From Tubiluchus corallicola (taxonomy: Eukaryota > Priapulida > Priapulimorpha > Priapulimorphida > Tubiluchidae): a stretch of 64,000 nt of DNA. The notes beneath the pieces were generated by a model. That model was given only the letters and a program-made list of their open reading frames with translations, ran no database searches and had not been told where the DNA came from. The DNA lies in contig JAQGDQ010001076.1 of the NCBI GenBank assembly GCA_030141605.1, positions 1 through 64,000 of the forward strand, read 5' to 3'. The position numbers and the translations under genes are program-made. Positions within the stretch are counted from its first letter, which is position 1. Each line of letters starts with the position of its first letter. Positions 62,419 to 64,000 of the stretch are shown here, piece after piece.

Positions 62419-62752
62419 ATTGATGATGATGATCATGACGACGATGATGATGATGATGATGATGACGATGATGATGATGATGATCATGTTGTTGTTATTG
62501 TTCATGATGACGACGATAACAATGATGACAATGATAATTATGATGGTAATGATGACGACGATGATGATGATGATGATGACGACGATGGCGACAATGATGA
62601 TGATGGTGATGATGATGTTGTTGTTCTTCATGATAAGTATGATGATGATGATAGCGATGATGATGATGTTGTTGTTGTTCTTCATGATAAGGATTATGAC
62701 AATGATGACGACGATGTTCATGATGGCGATGATGCTACTGATGCTGTTAAGA
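62419..62752. repeat. (GAT/GAC)n-rich imperfect array
   Basis: Triplet repeats GATGATGAC with several TTGTTGTT breaks (GATGTTGTTGTT, CTTCATGATAAG repeated at 62625 and 62680). Confidence 0.93.
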
Positions 62753-63459
62753 TTTTCTTTGCAGTACCTAACCTAAGTTTAGACTCTGCATAACGTGGTT
62801 CAATCCTAATTTATCGAACAGACTGATAGGAAACAAGACTGAATGAATTCACATCCAAATCCGCTAACATAATACCACAAACGTGTTTACACCTGACTAT
62901 GCCTGGTCGCGCTTGGTTAACTTATGTCAACAATTGTAAATTATTTCGCTCAAGGGTGACAAACAGTGTGCACGGCGGCACGAACTAATTATCACTTGAC
63001 TCTACCTGAACCTATGTGGTTACGGAACTAATTATCACTTGACTCTACCTGAACCTATGTGGTCACTCCTGTCTGTCCAAGAAGTATAAAAGTTCGTGAC
63101 TCCACGATTAAACTTTTGGAATTATTTTAATGTTTCGATTTGAGGGACAAAGACGTTTGCCGTAATTTTACATTTTGCTATCTGTTTCGAACCAATCCTA
63201 TGTTTTTGTCTACATCATTTTCTGAACCACAACACCCAGTGCCTATCATGAAAGTTTTGTGACACGATCTACCCCATTTCTGAGTTATTCAATCTTATGC
63301 ATGTTGGCTCCTATCTCGGGCCCTTAAAAAATTCAACTGTATAAAAATGCAGGTACACATCTATCTAGGAAGAGTTGAATGTCAATAAAGAAACTGTTCG
63401 ATGTCCAGTGTCTTTGACCCTTTGAGAGAGGTCATTACTCACTGCACTACTTTCAAAGC
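62753..63459. other. Sequence with a two-copy 42-bp duplication, no gene
   Basis: GGAACTAATTATCACTTGAC + TCTACCTGAACCTATGTGGT is present twice at 62980-63062. No exon supported. Confidence 0.5.
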
Positions 63460-64000
63460 CTTTAGTTTAAACATAATTTATTTAGGATTGGATCAGACAG
63501 TTTGTACAACATGATTTAGGATCCTCTCCACAACAGACTTTACACACTATTTACAAAAACATTTACAGTAAGAATAGACTATAACTACACAAGCTGACAA
63601 GTTTTACTACAAGAATACATTAGACAATAGTAACATTTACAGTAAGAATAGACTATAACTACACAAGCTGACAAGTTTTACTACAAGATTACATTAGACA
63701 TTAGTAACATTTACAGTAAGAATAGACTATAACTACACAAGCTGACAAGTTTTACTACAAGATTACATTAGACATTAGTAACATTTACAGTAAGAATAGA
63801 CTATAACTACACAAGCTGACAAGTTTTACTACAAGAATACATTAGACATTAGTAACATTTACAGTAAGAATAGACTATAACTACACAAGCTGACAAGTTT
63901 TACTACAAGATTACATTAGGTATTAGTAACATTTACAGTAAGAATAGACTATAACTACACAAGCTGACAAGTTTTACTACAAGAATACATTAGACATTAG
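63460..64000 (+). repeat. Dispersed repeat with internal 74-bp array (right copy, runs off the window)
   Basis: TTTAGTTTAAACATAATTTA, TTAGGATTGGATCAGACAG and GATTTAGGATCCTC lead into at least 6 units of the same 74-bp repeat as 1711-2350. TTACTACAAGAATACATT replaces AAGATTACATT in some units. Confidence 0.93.

Overview
The window is animal nuclear DNA: AT-rich, split genes with GT-AG introns, and many interspersed and tandem repeats. It holds no prokaryotic operon, rRNA, ordinary tRNA gene or CRISPR array. The lineage cannot be fixed from sequence alone. The one recognisable gene is closest in design to bilaterian (including chordate) T-type calcium channels, so an invertebrate metazoan is the best reading.

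The gene lies on the minus strand and runs from about 39.5 kb down to 2.4 kb. It is part of a Cav3 (T-type, low-voltage-activated) calcium-channel alpha1 subunit. Sixteen exons can be placed to the base, every adjacent pair has matching phases, and together they give 3,177 nt (about 1,059 codons). They cover domain I from S1, the I-II linker with its gating-brake-like and histidine-rich segments, all of domain II, and part of the II-III linker. The N-terminus lies upstream (higher coordinates) and was not located. Domains III and IV lie beyond the left edge. The first visible exon is preceded by a minor-spliceosome (U12, AC-ending) acceptor. Exons 3 and 12 have tandemly triplicated 3' splice-site regions. 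The exon 12 triplication (45-bp unit) stays in frame with no stop, so alternative acceptors could add 15 or 30 residues at the end of IIS5. A coding-like segment on the opposite strand at 1363-1503 has the phase expected of the next exon and may mark a local inversion.

The introns are filled with minisatellites (units from 15 to about 113 bp; arrays up to 2.5 kb) and with small non-autonomous transposons. At least six hAT-like insertion events have identifiable ends and perfect or near-perfect 8-9 bp target-site duplications (4182-4568, 7924-8447, 10359-10794 with a nested one, 13449-14100 with 26293-26765, 16701-17506, 60647-61073). There are also piggyBac-like (TTAA), mariner-like (TA) and tRNA-SINE copies, and several 3' ends of LINEs. 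Several arrays are internal expansions of a segment that is single-copy or low-copy in a sister copy of the same dispersed repeat, which gives a direct view of how minisatellites start here.

From 39.6 to 64 kb no host exon could be supported. That stretch is repeats (a ~700-bp family in several copies, LINE fragments, an 1.2-kb element with a 27-copy 31-bp array, a hexanucleotide tract of about 670 bp, GAT-rich arrays) and AT-rich unique sequence. It is probably the first intron or 5' flank of the channel gene.
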